This document shows, piece by piece, positions 1 through 10,049 of a stretch of 64,000 nucleotides of DNA (position 1 is its first letter; each line of letters opens with the position of its first letter). The notes under the pieces are model-generated. The model did not search any database, was not told where the DNA came from, and saw only the letters and a list, made by a program, of their open reading frames with translations. The position numbers and the translations under genes are program-made. Source of the stretch: Phycisphaera sp. (GTDB lineage: Bacteria > Planctomycetota > Phycisphaerae > Phycisphaerales > Phycisphaeraceae); contig WGMF01000025.1 of NCBI GenBank assembly GCA_016125215.1, positions 100,481 to 164,480 on the forward strand. Reading direction: 5' to 3'.

Positions 1-54
1 CTGGAAAACTACGGCGTTAAACTTATTGGCGGTGAATCCAAAGCGGAAGAGTAA
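1..54 (+). CDS. C-terminal end of an unidentified protein (cut by window edge)
   Basis: Frame 1 reads 17 codons ending in YGVKLIGGESKAEE and then a TAA stop, so a gene entering from the left ends here. The fragment is too short to assign a family. It is separated from the next gene by about 80 bases without an obvious terminator hairpin. Confidence 0.5.
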   Translation: MENYGVKLIGGESKAEE

Positions 55-135
55 CCCACCCACTCACGCATCCCCCCAACGAAAGCCCCGTCTATGGCCA
101 GCACCTTTCCCACAGGCCCCTCGGTTCATCGCACA

Positions 136-2445
136 ATGATCGGGATGCGTCGCTTCACCCGGGCATCGACGGTGCTTGCCGTGTTGGGATCGCTCTGCCT
201 GATTCCCCTTGCGCACGCCCAGGACGAAAGCGGCGGTGAAGACGCCCCGCGTGAGCGCGTCGCACTCGAAGTCGACCGGCAGGCCAAGCAGCTCTACGAC
301 AAGGCCATCGAGCTGATGCAATACAAGCAGTACGAGCGCGGCCTGGCCATGCTCGACACCGTCATCCGCGACAACCAGGGCAACATCCTGGGCTACCGCG
401 CCCACATGGCCGAGGGCCGACACTTCCTCGAACAGCACAAGTATGAGGACGCCCTGAGCCACTTCCTCCTGCTCACGCGCCTGCTCACGCCCGCGCCCGG
501 CCAGACGCAGACGCCCGAAGAGGTCGAGCTTTACCACGAGAGCATCTTCAACGCGGGGCTTTCGTATTACCAGTCGGGCCAGTTCGCCGCGGCGTTCCCG
601 ATGTTCCGCAGACTCACCGAGGTCGCACAGAAGAGCGACTGGGCCAACAAGGCGTACTTCTACATCGGGATGAGCCACTACCAGCTCAAGAACTGGAACA
701 AGGCCATCGACGCGCTTTCGCTCGTGGGCACCGAGGTGCAGGACACCGGTGAAAAGGTCGGCCGCATCGAGATCGGCCAGCGCTTCTACGCCAAGATCGC
801 CGACGCCGATATCCCCGTGCTCTGGAAGCTCGGTCAGCAGGTCAAGGCCAAGGTCACCGTCAGCAGCGGCGACACCGAGGTGCTCGTCGGCGTGCCCATC
901 CCGGGCAAAGACAGCGAGGCCCTGACCTCCGCGCCGACGGAGATCGGTCCGCCCAAGCCCAACGACGGCGTGCTCCAGATGGTCGGCGGTGACACGCTCA
1001 CCGTGACCTATCTCGACGACAGCACACAGGACGGACAAAAGGGCGTCGAACGCTCCGGCACCGTCCGCGCGGTCAGCACCGGCACGATCGGCTTTTTCCT
1101 CGGCGATTTCTCGACGCCCGCCTACCTCGCCTTCCCCGGCCAGCCCCAAGCCATCGTGCTCTGCGATGCCGACCTCGACACCTCCAACGCGGCACAAACA
1201 TACGACGTGACCATCCGCTCACTCTACAAAGTCGCCGCGGCCGAGGCCGCCGAGGAGCAGGGCAAAGACGTGCTCGACATCTTCGACGCCCAATCGGAGA
1301 ACAAAGAAGTCTGGAAGGAACGCGACTCCGTCACCGTCAAGCTCACCGAGCAGGGCGAGGGTGACACGATCCGCACCGGCGTCTTCACCGGCAAGGTCAA
1401 GCTCGCCCCCGTTGGCGACCAGGCCCCGAACACCGGCGATGACCAGCTCCAGTGTGACGAGCTCGATGAGCTGGAAGTGACCTACACCGATCAGACGCAC
1501 ATCTACGGCGACAACCCCCGGACCGTCAGTTCACGCATCAAGGTCTCCGGCTCGGTCAACGCCGGCGTGACGGCCGATCAATACGTCGTCTTCGAGGCGG
1601 TGCTCAAGGCCCGCAAGAACGCCGTCGAAGCCGAGGCCCTCAAGGGGCTGGGCGAGATCTACAAAGACATGGGCCTCGAAGACCGCGCCGCTCAACGCGC
1701 TGACGAAGCCCTCAAAAAGGTCGACGACATCATCCTCGACCGCGACAAGATCAACAGCGAACTCTTGCAGAAAGCCTTCCAACTCAAGTGGGAGTGTGAG
1801 ATTCTCAAAGATGACTTCGACGCCGCCACCGCGACATGCGAGGCGTTCAATAGGCTCTACCCGCAGTCGGTTCTTGCCGACCAGGCGCTCATGGCGCTGA
1901 GCAGGGCTTTGGCGGAGAAGGGCCAGTACGCCGAGGCCGTGGCGAGCTACAAGCGTGTGCTGGCGCTGCAGAACCCCGTCTCCGCGGCGGAGGCGCAGTA
2001 CCGCATCGGTGAAGTGCTCCAGAAGCAGGTCGAGAAGGAATACGAAGACGAACACAACAGCAAGTGGACAGCCGGTGGGCTTGACACCAAGACCGCCAGG
2101 GAACGCGCCATGGGCGGCGCGATCGCGGCCTACAAGGCAACCTACCAGGCTTACCCCGAGAGCGCCTTTGCCGCCAAAGCCCTGCACGAGGTCGTGAAGT
2201 ATTACGTCGATACCGAAGACTTCTCACAGGCCTCCGACCTGCTCGAGCGGGTCTTTTCCGACTTCCCCGACGCGCCGTTCCTCGATGAGATGCTCCTGTC
2301 GTGGGCGCAGGTCGCTTACCGCATGGGGGACACGCAGGTCGCCCAGGCCAAGCTCCAGCAGTTGATCTTCGACTACCCCTCGAGCCAGTACGCGTCCGAG
2401 GCCCAGAAGAAACTTGCGGCCCTCAAGGCGGGTGAAAGCGAATGA
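136..2445 (+). CDS. Secreted TPR-repeat protein, first gene of the envelope operon
   Basis: About 769 aa. A signal peptide follows the start (MRRFTRAS, hydrophobic core, then AHAQ), so starts at 136 or 145 fit; the in-frame ATG at 94 would put an odd leader in front of it. TPR-like helical repeats lie near residues 40-210 and again at about 500-760. Between them, around residues 250-480, is a beta-rich region with elements such as TVSSGDTEVLV and TGVFTGKV that resemble modules in the two giant proteins downstream. The stop overlaps the next start (ATGA at 2442). The product is probably periplasmic. Role inferred: a scaffold of the ExbB/ExbD-linked complex encoded by this operon. No enzymatic motif seen. 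Confidence 0.8.
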   Translation: MIGMRRFTRASTVLAVLGSLCLIPLAHAQDESGGEDAPRERVALEVDRQAKQLYDKAIELMQYKQYERGLAMLDTVIRDNQGNILGYRAHMAEGRHFLEQHKYEDALSHFLLLTRLLTPAPGQTQTPEEVELYHESIFNAGLSYYQSGQFAAAFPMFRRLTEVAQKSDWANKAYFYIGMSHYQLKNWNKAIDALSLVGTEVQDTGEKVGRIEIGQRFYAKIADADIPVLWKLGQQVKAKVTVSSGDTEVLVGVPIPGKDSEALTSAPTEIGPPKPNDGVLQMVGGDTLTVTYLDDSTQDGQKGVERSGTVRAVSTGTIGFFLGDFSTPAYLAFPGQPQAIVLCDADLDTSNAAQTYDVTIRSLYKVAAAEAAEEQGKDVLDIFDAQSENKEVWKERDSVTVKLTEQGEGDTIRTGVFTGKVKLAPVGDQAPNTGDDQLQCDELDELEVTYTDQTHIYGDNPRTVSSRIKVSGSVNAGVTADQYVVFEAVLKARKNAVEAEALKGLGEIYKDMGLEDRAAQRADEALKKVDDIILDRDKINSELLQKAFQLKWECEILKDDFDAATATCEAFNRLYPQSVLADQALMALSRALAEKGQYAEAVASYKRVLALQNPVSAAEAQYRIGEVLQKQVEKEYEDEHNSKWTAGGLDTKTARERAMGGAIAAYKATYQAYPESAFAAKALHEVVKYYVDTEDFSQASDLLERVFSDFPDAPFLDEMLLSWAQVAYRMGDTQVAQAKLQQLIFDYPSSQYASEAQKKLAALKAGESE

Positions 2446-5400
2446 AGCGGACCCACGCCCAAATCCGATTGATCGCACGCATGATTCTGGCGGTGCTCTG
2501 CCTGAGCGGTGTGGCCCTCGCGCAATCCACGTTCGACGAGCAGCAGCAATCTGTCTCCACGTCGCTTGTCACGCAGCCCGAGTCAGCCATCCTCAACCTG
2601 CTGACCGCCGGCCTCGATGAGAATAAACCCACTCAGGCCTTCGCCCTGGCGCAGCAGTGGCTCAAGGAAAACATCCCGCAGAACCCGCTCGTGCTCTACC
2701 ACGCCGCCAGGTCGGCTGAACTCTCCGGCGAGTGGAACGACGCGGTCGCGCTCTACCAGCAATACCTCAAGCGGGCCGACCTCAAGAGCGACACCGCCTC
2801 CGACGCGGTCATGGCGGTTTATGTGCTGCTGACCCAATACCTCCTCGACGATGAGGGCGCCTACACCTATGCCCGAACAGAGGGGCACCGTCTTGTGGTC
2901 ATCCCACAGGCCCGGCAGTTCGACCGCGGGTTCCTCGACCGGGCCGAGTCACGAAACGACGTGGAGGCGGTGGCCGCTCGGTTGTTGGCGCTGGTGCGTG
3001 CGGGTTTGTCCAACGACCAGCTCCAGGCCCTTCACGATTCGGATTTCCATTGGTTGCTCGACGCCGTCGCCGCATGGCGCATCGACGAAAAGCGCTTCAA
3101 GCCCGGCTTCGTCGAGACGGTGAACGAACTGGCCCAAGCCATCGGGTTTGATAAAGAGCTGGGCCTGCTCATGGCGTGGGAGCTGGCCGCCAAGGCTTAC
3201 AACATGAACGCGATCGACGGCAAGCCCGGCGAACCCCCGATCGCACAGGCCGCGGCGTTGCTCAAGGCAAGTCCAAGTTACGCGCTGCGTGTGCAGACCG
3301 ACTGGGCGGGCGGCAGTCGAGGCAGGTATTACCGGGACGACCCGAAGAAATACTGGCCGCTCGACCTCGACGCCAAGCTCGCACCCGTTAAGTCCGCGGT
3401 TCAGTCGCTCGATGAAACCGACCGGGCGTGGTTCTACCGTTCGTGGGACGCGGGCTATTACGACGGCGGGCCGATGGCCGTCACCCCCGAACAGGCACGG
3501 GCGCTGACACTTGGGAACCCCGACCTGTTCAATCGCAAGACCGCGCCGAGGTTTGCGTTTGATTGGAATCGCTTGAGCCTTGAAGACGCCGGCAAGCTTG
3601 CCCCGCTGCTTGTGAATAACCCAAGCCCCGAGGCGTCCCTGATCCGTGCGATGGTCGCGGCAGGCGAGAAGAAGGATTTTGACAAAGCGGTCGACGCGCT
3701 GCTCACGACCGAGGCGTGGCGGTTGTCCGAACAGGACCTCGACGGGAGAAGCGCCGACGCCCTTTGGTATGCGTGTGGCCGACCCGGTAACGTCCAGACG
3801 CGCAACGCCGCGATCAAAAAATCCAAAGCGATCGCAGATCAGGTCCGGGCCGGCGACGTCAAGAGAGGCGACCCCGCTGACAAGCGCATCGCGGCGTTCA
3901 AAAAACTTCTGAGCGACTACAACTCGGCCCAGCCCAGGATACCCGGGGTTTACAGCCGGCTTGTGAGGGTGTTACAGGCCACTCCCGAACTGTTGCCCGA
4001 ACTGCTCCACGACACGAGTGTCCCGACCCGGATGCTCGTGCGTGACGCGATGGAGTTGGGAATAAGTGGCCAAGGCAAGCCGTGGGACGCCTACGAAAAC
4101 GCATTGAAGATCGACACCGACCGATACAGCCCGTGTTTCAACGAGCAGGTCCGTCGCTACTACGGCGGACTGGGCCGATTGAAGAATGACAAAGACAAGT
4201 ACGTCCCGCACCCGCTCGAGCCGGTGCTGCGCGAAGCGCTAGCCGATCAGCTCAAGCGTGGCCAGGTGGAAACCTGGCTGGTCCTGGCGTGGCTCAACAC
4301 GCAGTTCCCCGAGGGCAACGCGGATTCGGTCAAGCTCGCCCAAGCCCTGTTGCAATCACCGACTTACAAAACGTTGCCCGTCGAAGCCCGTTACGGATTG
4401 CGCGAATGGTTCGGCAAGGTCTGTCTCTCGCCGACCCAACAGGCGGTCCTTGCCACCACGGACCCGGCGGTCGTGTGCCAACCCCTGACCTCGCTGCCCG
4501 AGAATGCCGACGCCGCGGCCGTGGCCCATGCGATGGAGCAGACGATCAAGGGCCTGCGTGAGTCGCCCACCCGCCTCGAAGTGCTCGGCTTGAACAGACT
4601 GGCCAAGATCGACGGCAAGGTCTTCACCGACCCGAAAGTCCTCGACAAAGTGATCGAACTCGTCGGGTCGCAGCGGACGTTTGACACCGACACCGACTTC
4701 GACAACCGACTGCTGACCGTCATCTCAAACCGTCGTGATGCGCGAGAACTGCACCTGGTCGCGCCGCACCTGTGGCGGTTTACCGAGGTCTACATGCGAT
4801 CGTTGCCCGCCATGATCGACCTGGCCGACGCTCTGGCCAAGGACCAGCCCTCGGCGGCGCACGCCTGGGCGATCTGCGGCCTGCGGACGTTCGGCCGCTA
4901 CAGGAGCGGGCACCACTACTTCGATAACCAGACCGACATCCCCCGCCTGACCTCGATCCGAGGTAAGGCCGACATGGCCATGGGGCTGATCGATATCCCC
5001 GTCCCGAAGACCCACCCCGCGTACGGCATCTACAAATCCCAGGCGGAATTCGTCATCGGTAATCACGACAGCGCGATCGAGTTATACCGCGCCAGCGCCG
5101 ATCAGCTCGCGCCCGTGTTGCGCAAGCTCACCGTGCCCTACCTGCTCTGGGTCCTTCAATACACAATCGATCAGCACGACCAGGCCCATCAGGAGGAATT
5201 GGCCAAAGCGCTGCTCGCGTGGATGAACGAATCCCAGTCGGCCTTCACCCCCGAGCAGCGCGTGGCCCTGGAAATCGCCTACGGCGACATCGCGGTGCAG
5301 CGCGGCCTGTTGCCCGAAGCCATCAGGCTCTTCACCCGCATCGAGAACAACCCGCAGTACGACTCCGTGTTTACCCGGCACACCGCCACGCTCCGTAAGG

Positions 5401-8400
5401 CGCTGGTCCAGCGGATGTCGGGCGATTACGACGGCGCCTTGCAGACGCTGACCGAACTCGAATCGCTCAATGTCCCCAGCCTGACCACACAGGCCCACTA
5501 TGCGCGTGCGGAAGTCTTCTACGCAATGGAGGACTACGACGCGGCCGGTGAAGAGGTCAAGGCCGTCCTCGAACGCGACCCCAACTTCGCCGACGCCACG
5601 ATCCTGCTCGGGCGGGTCCAACTCAAGCGCCAGAAGCTCATCGACGCCACGGAGCTTGAGGTCGGGTCGGCGACGAGCCAGGAAAACCTCGTGCCCGGCG
5701 AGGACCTCAAGGTCACGCTTAGCGACCCGACGCTGGGCGTCTCGGGTGGGGCAACCGATATCGAGGTCGTTGTCTGGGCCACATCCGGCGACCGCGAACT
5801 CGTCCTGCTCAGGCAGTTCGGCGACCAGAAGACCAAGTACCGCGGCGTGGTGAAGACCGCGCTGGGCAAGCCCGTGCCCGGCGACCAGACGCTCCAGGTC
5901 GTCGGGGATGACGAGGTCTTTTACGCCTACTCCGAGGGCTTCCGTGCCAAGATGAAGAACCTTGGCGAGAACCGCGGCGGGCCGATCAAGATCGCCTCGG
6001 ACGCCATCATGATGGCGTCGGCAAGACGCTTGCTTACCGAGAACGAGCAGCGCGTGGCGGACATGCGCGCCGCGACCGAGGCGCTCGAGTCCAAGCACGA
6101 GGGCGACATGCGCAACGCCGACCCCGAACTCGTTGCGCAGCTCAAGGCCCAGGCCGCCCAGCGCGCCCGCAACGCGGCGCTGCAGGCGCGCATCAAGCCC
6201 GGCAACCCGATCCACGTCCGCGTGATCGACCCGGACAAGGGACGCACGTCCGGCATCGATGAACTGAATGTCAGCGTCAGCGCATCGAGCGGCGACACGA
6301 TCGGCCAGGTGACCCTCAAGGAGACGGATGCGTATTCGGGCGTCTTCGAGGGGCAGGTCCCCACCGCGCCGGCCCAGGCGCTGGCCACCGCTTCCTCCAC
6401 CGAGGCCGGCCGAAACCCCAACATGGTCATCAGCCCCAACACCGACTACCCCGCGTGGCGGCCCGTGCCCACCGAAGACGACGGCCACTACCTCACCGTC
6501 GACCTCAACGACAACGCTGCGCTCGGGGATATGCACGTCGAGGCTTCGGACAAGGGGTACACGCTCAAACAATTCCTGATCCGCACCGCGGTGAACCCCG
6601 ACAACTGGACCACCGTGGCAAGCTACCCCCATGCGAAGATGTTCATCGAACACCCCTGGCAACCGAGCGTCACGGTCGTCAACGAAGCGGGGCGCAACGC
6701 GCACTACGGGGCTCGGTCCGTCTACGAGTTTTACAACATCCAAAAACAGATGGCTTCCGGTTGGCTTGCCGATCCGGACATGGCCCTGTCCAGGAATGTG
6801 GCCGGCCCGTCCGACGCGCTCCCGGAAGCGGTGCTCAAGGACAACAAGTGGCTTCGCTCCGGACGTTGGACCAATCCCGCGGTGGTCTACCGTTTCAAGG
6901 CTTATTTCTATGAACCGACCTCCGTCAACAGGCGTTTTGCCCTCACGCTCGGGCCTCACCAATACAAACCCGCCGAGAATAATCAAAACACCAAGCCCGA
7001 ATTCCTCATCGCTGTCGACGGACGGATCATCACTTCCAAAGATATCAACAAGCTCCAGGGCGAGGTCAACCTCAGGCCCGGCCTCCACCGTTTCGAGGTC
7101 TGGGCCACGGGATGGATCGAGGCCATCGGCTTTGGCAGAAAGGTCCAACTTCAAACCAACCTCGACCAACCCGACACGCTCGTGGACTGCCCCGATTCGT
7201 TCTTTGATCCCTCCACGTTCCCTCCCGGTCTGCTGGAGCACCGCAACGCGCCGGCCCAGGTCTCACCGAGCAAGGACGGCAAGGGTTTTGATGTCCGCTT
7301 CGCGCCCGACTCCAGTGCCAGGCTCATCCGCATCGACGTGATCGACCACGAGGGCCCCGTGCCGTCGATCAACCACGTCACACTCACGCAGCCGGATGGC
7401 ACCAGGCTCCTGCCCGTCCCCGAAGACTTTGCCAAGCTCCGCAAGAACGACACGCTTGAGATTGTCACCGGCGACCGCGTGGCCGTCCGTTACGTGGACG
7501 ACCGTTTCGTCACCAAAGGCAAGCAGAACCACGAGCGATTCCTCGATGTCTCCTACACCGACGGGGGCGTCGAGTTTGCCGACATCGAGCCGCGCCTTGA
7601 CTACCGGGACAATGCGAAGAAGCCCTATCACGAGACGCTGCTGCGTTTCCGATACGACGAGCCGTTGTCGCTGGTCGTCAACGACGCGGACATGGATGTC
7701 TCGGCCGAACCGGACACCGTGACGTGTACGCTCGTCAACAGCACCGGCCAGAAGCGCGAGATTGTTGCCCGGGAGACCGGCCCCTCCACCGGCGTCTTTC
7801 GCGCGTGGATCACACCCGTCGCGGGGCAGACGGACGAACCCGACAAGATCCACGCCGACCCGGGCAGCGCACTGACACTGACCTACCGTGACCACGATAA
7901 CCTCTCGCCCGGCGTGCCATACGACCGGGTGGCCACCATCACTCACGCCGCGCCCTCCATCCCCCGCATCGAAGTCGGCCACATGACCGTTACGCCACTG
8001 GAATCGGCCGACGCACAATTCGTCGCGCAGGTGTCGGGCTACCAGCCGCTCAACGAAAGGTTCGACCCGATCGGCGATTTCACACGGAACCCGTCTCTCA
8101 CGCGAACGACCGACCGCATCGCGCCGAGGTATCTCATCAGCCAATCTTTTTTGACCGAGTCCGACGCACCGGAAGGGGGCCTTGCCCTGGTTGAGGGCCG
8201 ACACGCATTGATTGAAATTGTGGCACCGGCGCTTGCGCTGCGTGAGGGTTCGTCCGTGGATGTGTATGTCCAGACCGACGCCGGCCTCGCCGCGTTCGGG
8301 GGCAACGCACAGGCGTCTGACTTCAACACACAGGTCCCCGGGACACTGGTCTTCACCGCCACACTCGGCAAGCTTGAGCGGTCCATGATCCCCGAGCGGG

Positions 8401-10049
8401 GGGGCTACGTGGCCACCGTCTCGGACCCCAGGGGGAGCGATTACGAGCAGGCCCGCAACAGCCTGAATAACGGGCGTTTTCGGCTTGTTGTGCCGCTGGT
8501 CTCCGGTCCCTTGCCGAGGATCAGCTACGCCAATCGCGAAGAGATCGCCGAGTCACGCCAGCCTTATCCGGGTGGCCTGGTGGTCAAGGCCGGTGAGAAC
8601 ATCCACATCGGCGTGGCCTACACCGACGGGCAGGGCAACAAGCGTTGGACCACCGCGTCAGCCAAGGTCATCACGCGGCCTGTGCTCGACGTGATGGACG
8701 AGCAATACCACTCGCCGGTGACCTCGGCCTACCTGGGCCAGTCGCTGCACATGCGCGTCGTGGATTTTTCGCAGGACACCACCGATGAGCGAGACGAACT
8801 GAGCGTCTACACCGCATCGAAGACCGGTGCCAAGCACTACGTCAAACTCCGTGAGACCGACCCCCACTCGGGCGTCTTCAAAGGGGCGTTCGCGCTGAGC
8901 TACGCCAACCAGACGGACAAACCCGACGACGCAGCGGACGGCGGTGAGGCCTACGACGTGGCTGCGCTGGGTTTCCCCGTGCGTTACGGCGACATCCTGG
9001 CTGCGCGTTACACCGATCCCTCGGGGCGACAGACTCCCGTGGTTTACGTAGAGGTTGCCAAGGGTTCGGACGGTTTGGTGACGCCATTCACCAAGCAATA
9101 CGACGACAACGACACCGCGGCTAAGACGCAGTTTGCCATGGCCGAGAGCTATCTCGAGGTGGCACGTCGTCACCGTGACATGGGCGACGAAGAACAGGCA
9201 CAGCGTGAGTTCGCCTCTGCCAGGCAGATGCTCGCCGCCACCGTGGCGACCTTCAGCGACCCCGAGACGCGGGCCCATGCCGAGTACCTCCTGGGCACAT
9301 TAACGATGGAAGACGCCCAGGCCACCGCGGACAAAGACCTTCAGGCCGACCGCTACCGCGCCGCGATGGCGCGCTTCGTGAACATCACCGGCAACACGCC
9401 CAACGCGGAATACGCATCCAAGGCGCAGTTCCAGATCGCGGTGATCTACGAACGCCTCGGTGAGCCGGATATCGCGGCGCAAGAGTACGTGAAGCTGGCC
9501 TACAAGTACCCCGACTCGCCCAACCTCGCCACCGCCATGGCGCGACTGGGCACGCACTTCCAGCGCAAGGCCACCGAGATCGAAGAGCGTGCCAAGCCTC
9601 TGCTGGCCCAGACGGACAACAAGGACGCACAGTTCGACGGCCAGGCGCTCCAGCAACAGGCCCGTCAGGAATACTTCAAAGCGGCTCAGGTCTTTGAGCG
9701 CTTGCAGTCGCGCTTCCCCGACAACGACCTGGCCGGGAAAGCCGGCCTGTTTGCCGGGCAGATTTATTTCCGGGTGGAGGATTACCGCTCGGCGGTCCGC
9801 GTGATGCAGACCATCATCGACAACGAAAACTACGACGGCGTCACGCTCCGTGCCCAGGCGATGTATTGGGCCGGCCGCTGCCACGAAAACCTCAGGGAGG
9901 TCCTGCCGGCTTACGCGCTTTACAAACGCATCACCTACGACTTCCCCGAGAGCAAGTGGGCCGCCTACGCCCGCGCCCAGCTCTCGACCGAAAAACTCCT
10001 CACGCTGGACCAGAACATCGAGATCAACCGACTGGAGGAGGGCCGATGA
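2442..10049 (+). CDS. Giant secreted TPR/beta-sandwich repeat protein A (2535 aa)
   Basis: It starts with ATG overlapping the previous stop and has a clear signal peptide (ILAVLCLSGVALAQ). Helical, TPR-like sequence fills about residues 30-1080, and strong TPRs with YKYPDS and YDFPES type repeats fill about 2230-2530. The middle (about 1080-2200) is beta-rich and contains several copies of a module with acidic ADMD-like loops followed by ETxxxTGVF: KETDAYSGVFEG, ETGPSTGVF and ETDPHSGVFKG. It is a tandem paralogue of the next gene, with long co-linear similarity, for example DIPV..PAY, RLTVP, FTPEQ, ARAEVFY and EEYVKLAYKYP-like blocks. Probably a long periplasmic or outer-envelope rod. Its biochemical role is unknown. 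Confidence 0.82.
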   Translation: MKRTHAQIRLIARMILAVLCLSGVALAQSTFDEQQQSVSTSLVTQPESAILNLLTAGLDENKPTQAFALAQQWLKENIPQNPLVLYHAARSAELSGEWNDAVALYQQYLKRADLKSDTASDAVMAVYVLLTQYLLDDEGAYTYARTEGHRLVVIPQARQFDRGFLDRAESRNDVEAVAARLLALVRAGLSNDQLQALHDSDFHWLLDAVAAWRIDEKRFKPGFVETVNELAQAIGFDKELGLLMAWELAAKAYNMNAIDGKPGEPPIAQAAALLKASPSYALRVQTDWAGGSRGRYYRDDPKKYWPLDLDAKLAPVKSAVQSLDETDRAWFYRSWDAGYYDGGPMAVTPEQARALTLGNPDLFNRKTAPRFAFDWNRLSLEDAGKLAPLLVNNPSPEASLIRAMVAAGEKKDFDKAVDALLTTEAWRLSEQDLDGRSADALWYACGRPGNVQTRNAAIKKSKAIADQVRAGDVKRGDPADKRIAAFKKLLSDYNSAQPRIPGVYSRLVRVLQATPELLPELLHDTSVPTRMLVRDAMELGISGQGKPWDAYENALKIDTDRYSPCFNEQVRRYYGGLGRLKNDKDKYVPHPLEPVLREALADQLKRGQVETWLVLAWLNTQFPEGNADSVKLAQALLQSPTYKTLPVEARYGLREWFGKVCLSPTQQAVLATTDPAVVCQPLTSLPENADAAAVAHAMEQTIKGLRESPTRLEVLGLNRLAKIDGKVFTDPKVLDKVIELVGSQRTFDTDTDFDNRLLTVISNRRDARELHLVAPHLWRFTEVYMRSLPAMIDLADALAKDQPSAAHAWAICGLRTFGRYRSGHHYFDNQTDIPRLTSIRGKADMAMGLIDIPVPKTHPAYGIYKSQAEFVIGNHDSAIELYRASADQLAPVLRKLTVPYLLWVLQYTIDQHDQAHQEELAKALLAWMNESQSAFTPEQRVALEIAYGDIAVQRGLLPEAIRLFTRIENNPQYDSVFTRHTATLRKALVQRMSGDYDGALQTLTELESLNVPSLTTQAHYARAEVFYAMEDYDAAGEEVKAVLERDPNFADATILLGRVQLKRQKLIDATELEVGSATSQENLVPGEDLKVTLSDPTLGVSGGATDIEVVVWATSGDRELVLLRQFGDQKTKYRGVVKTALGKPVPGDQTLQVVGDDEVFYAYSEGFRAKMKNLGENRGGPIKIASDAIMMASARRLLTENEQRVADMRAATEALESKHEGDMRNADPELVAQLKAQAAQRARNAALQARIKPGNPIHVRVIDPDKGRTSGIDELNVSVSASSGDTIGQVTLKETDAYSGVFEGQVPTAPAQALATASSTEAGRNPNMVISPNTDYPAWRPVPTEDDGHYLTVDLNDNAALGDMHVEASDKGYTLKQFLIRTAVNPDNWTTVASYPHAKMFIEHPWQPSVTVVNEAGRNAHYGARSVYEFYNIQKQMASGWLADPDMALSRNVAGPSDALPEAVLKDNKWLRSGRWTNPAVVYRFKAYFYEPTSVNRRFALTLGPHQYKPAENNQNTKPEFLIAVDGRIITSKDINKLQGEVNLRPGLHRFEVWATGWIEAIGFGRKVQLQTNLDQPDTLVDCPDSFFDPSTFPPGLLEHRNAPAQVSPSKDGKGFDVRFAPDSSARLIRIDVIDHEGPVPSINHVTLTQPDGTRLLPVPEDFAKLRKNDTLEIVTGDRVAVRYVDDRFVTKGKQNHERFLDVSYTDGGVEFADIEPRLDYRDNAKKPYHETLLRFRYDEPLSLVVNDADMDVSAEPDTVTCTLVNSTGQKREIVARETGPSTGVFRAWITPVAGQTDEPDKIHADPGSALTLTYRDHDNLSPGVPYDRVATITHAAPSIPRIEVGHMTVTPLESADAQFVAQVSGYQPLNERFDPIGDFTRNPSLTRTTDRIAPRYLISQSFLTESDAPEGGLALVEGRHALIEIVAPALALREGSSVDVYVQTDAGLAAFGGNAQASDFNTQVPGTLVFTATLGKLERSMIPERGGYVATVSDPRGSDYEQARNSLNNGRFRLVVPLVSGPLPRISYANREEIAESRQPYPGGLVVKAGENIHIGVAYTDGQGNKRWTTASAKVITRPVLDVMDEQYHSPVTSAYLGQSLHMRVVDFSQDTTDERDELSVYTASKTGAKHYVKLRETDPHSGVFKGAFALSYANQTDKPDDAADGGEAYDVAALGFPVRYGDILAARYTDPSGRQTPVVYVEVAKGSDGLVTPFTKQYDDNDTAAKTQFAMAESYLEVARRHRDMGDEEQAQREFASARQMLAATVATFSDPETRAHAEYLLGTLTMEDAQATADKDLQADRYRAAMARFVNITGNTPNAEYASKAQFQIAVIYERLGEPDIAAQEYVKLAYKYPDSPNLATAMARLGTHFQRKATEIEERAKPLLAQTDNKDAQFDGQALQQQARQEYFKAAQVFERLQSRFPDNDLAGKAGLFAGQIYFRVEDYRSAVRVMQTIIDNENYDGVTLRAQAMYWAGRCHENLREVLPAYALYKRITYDFPESKWAAYARAQLSTEKLLTLDQNIEINRLEEGR

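Noticed and set aside
1..54. CarB C-terminus for the left-edge fragment (YGVKLIGG resembles a CarB internal segment)
   Set aside because: In CarB that motif is internal, while here the frame ends nine residues later; too little sequence to support a name.
64..1197. Long open frame on the minus strand opposite the first TPR gene (377 aa)
   Set aside because: It mirrors codon structure of the + gene, is biased in composition and shows no recognisable domain; the + gene has a signal peptide and operon overlap.
5082..7241. 719-aa open frame antisense to giant protein A
   Set aside because: High GC leaves long antisense frames open; sequence is rich in V, G, D and R without structure, while the + frame is co-linear with its paralogue.
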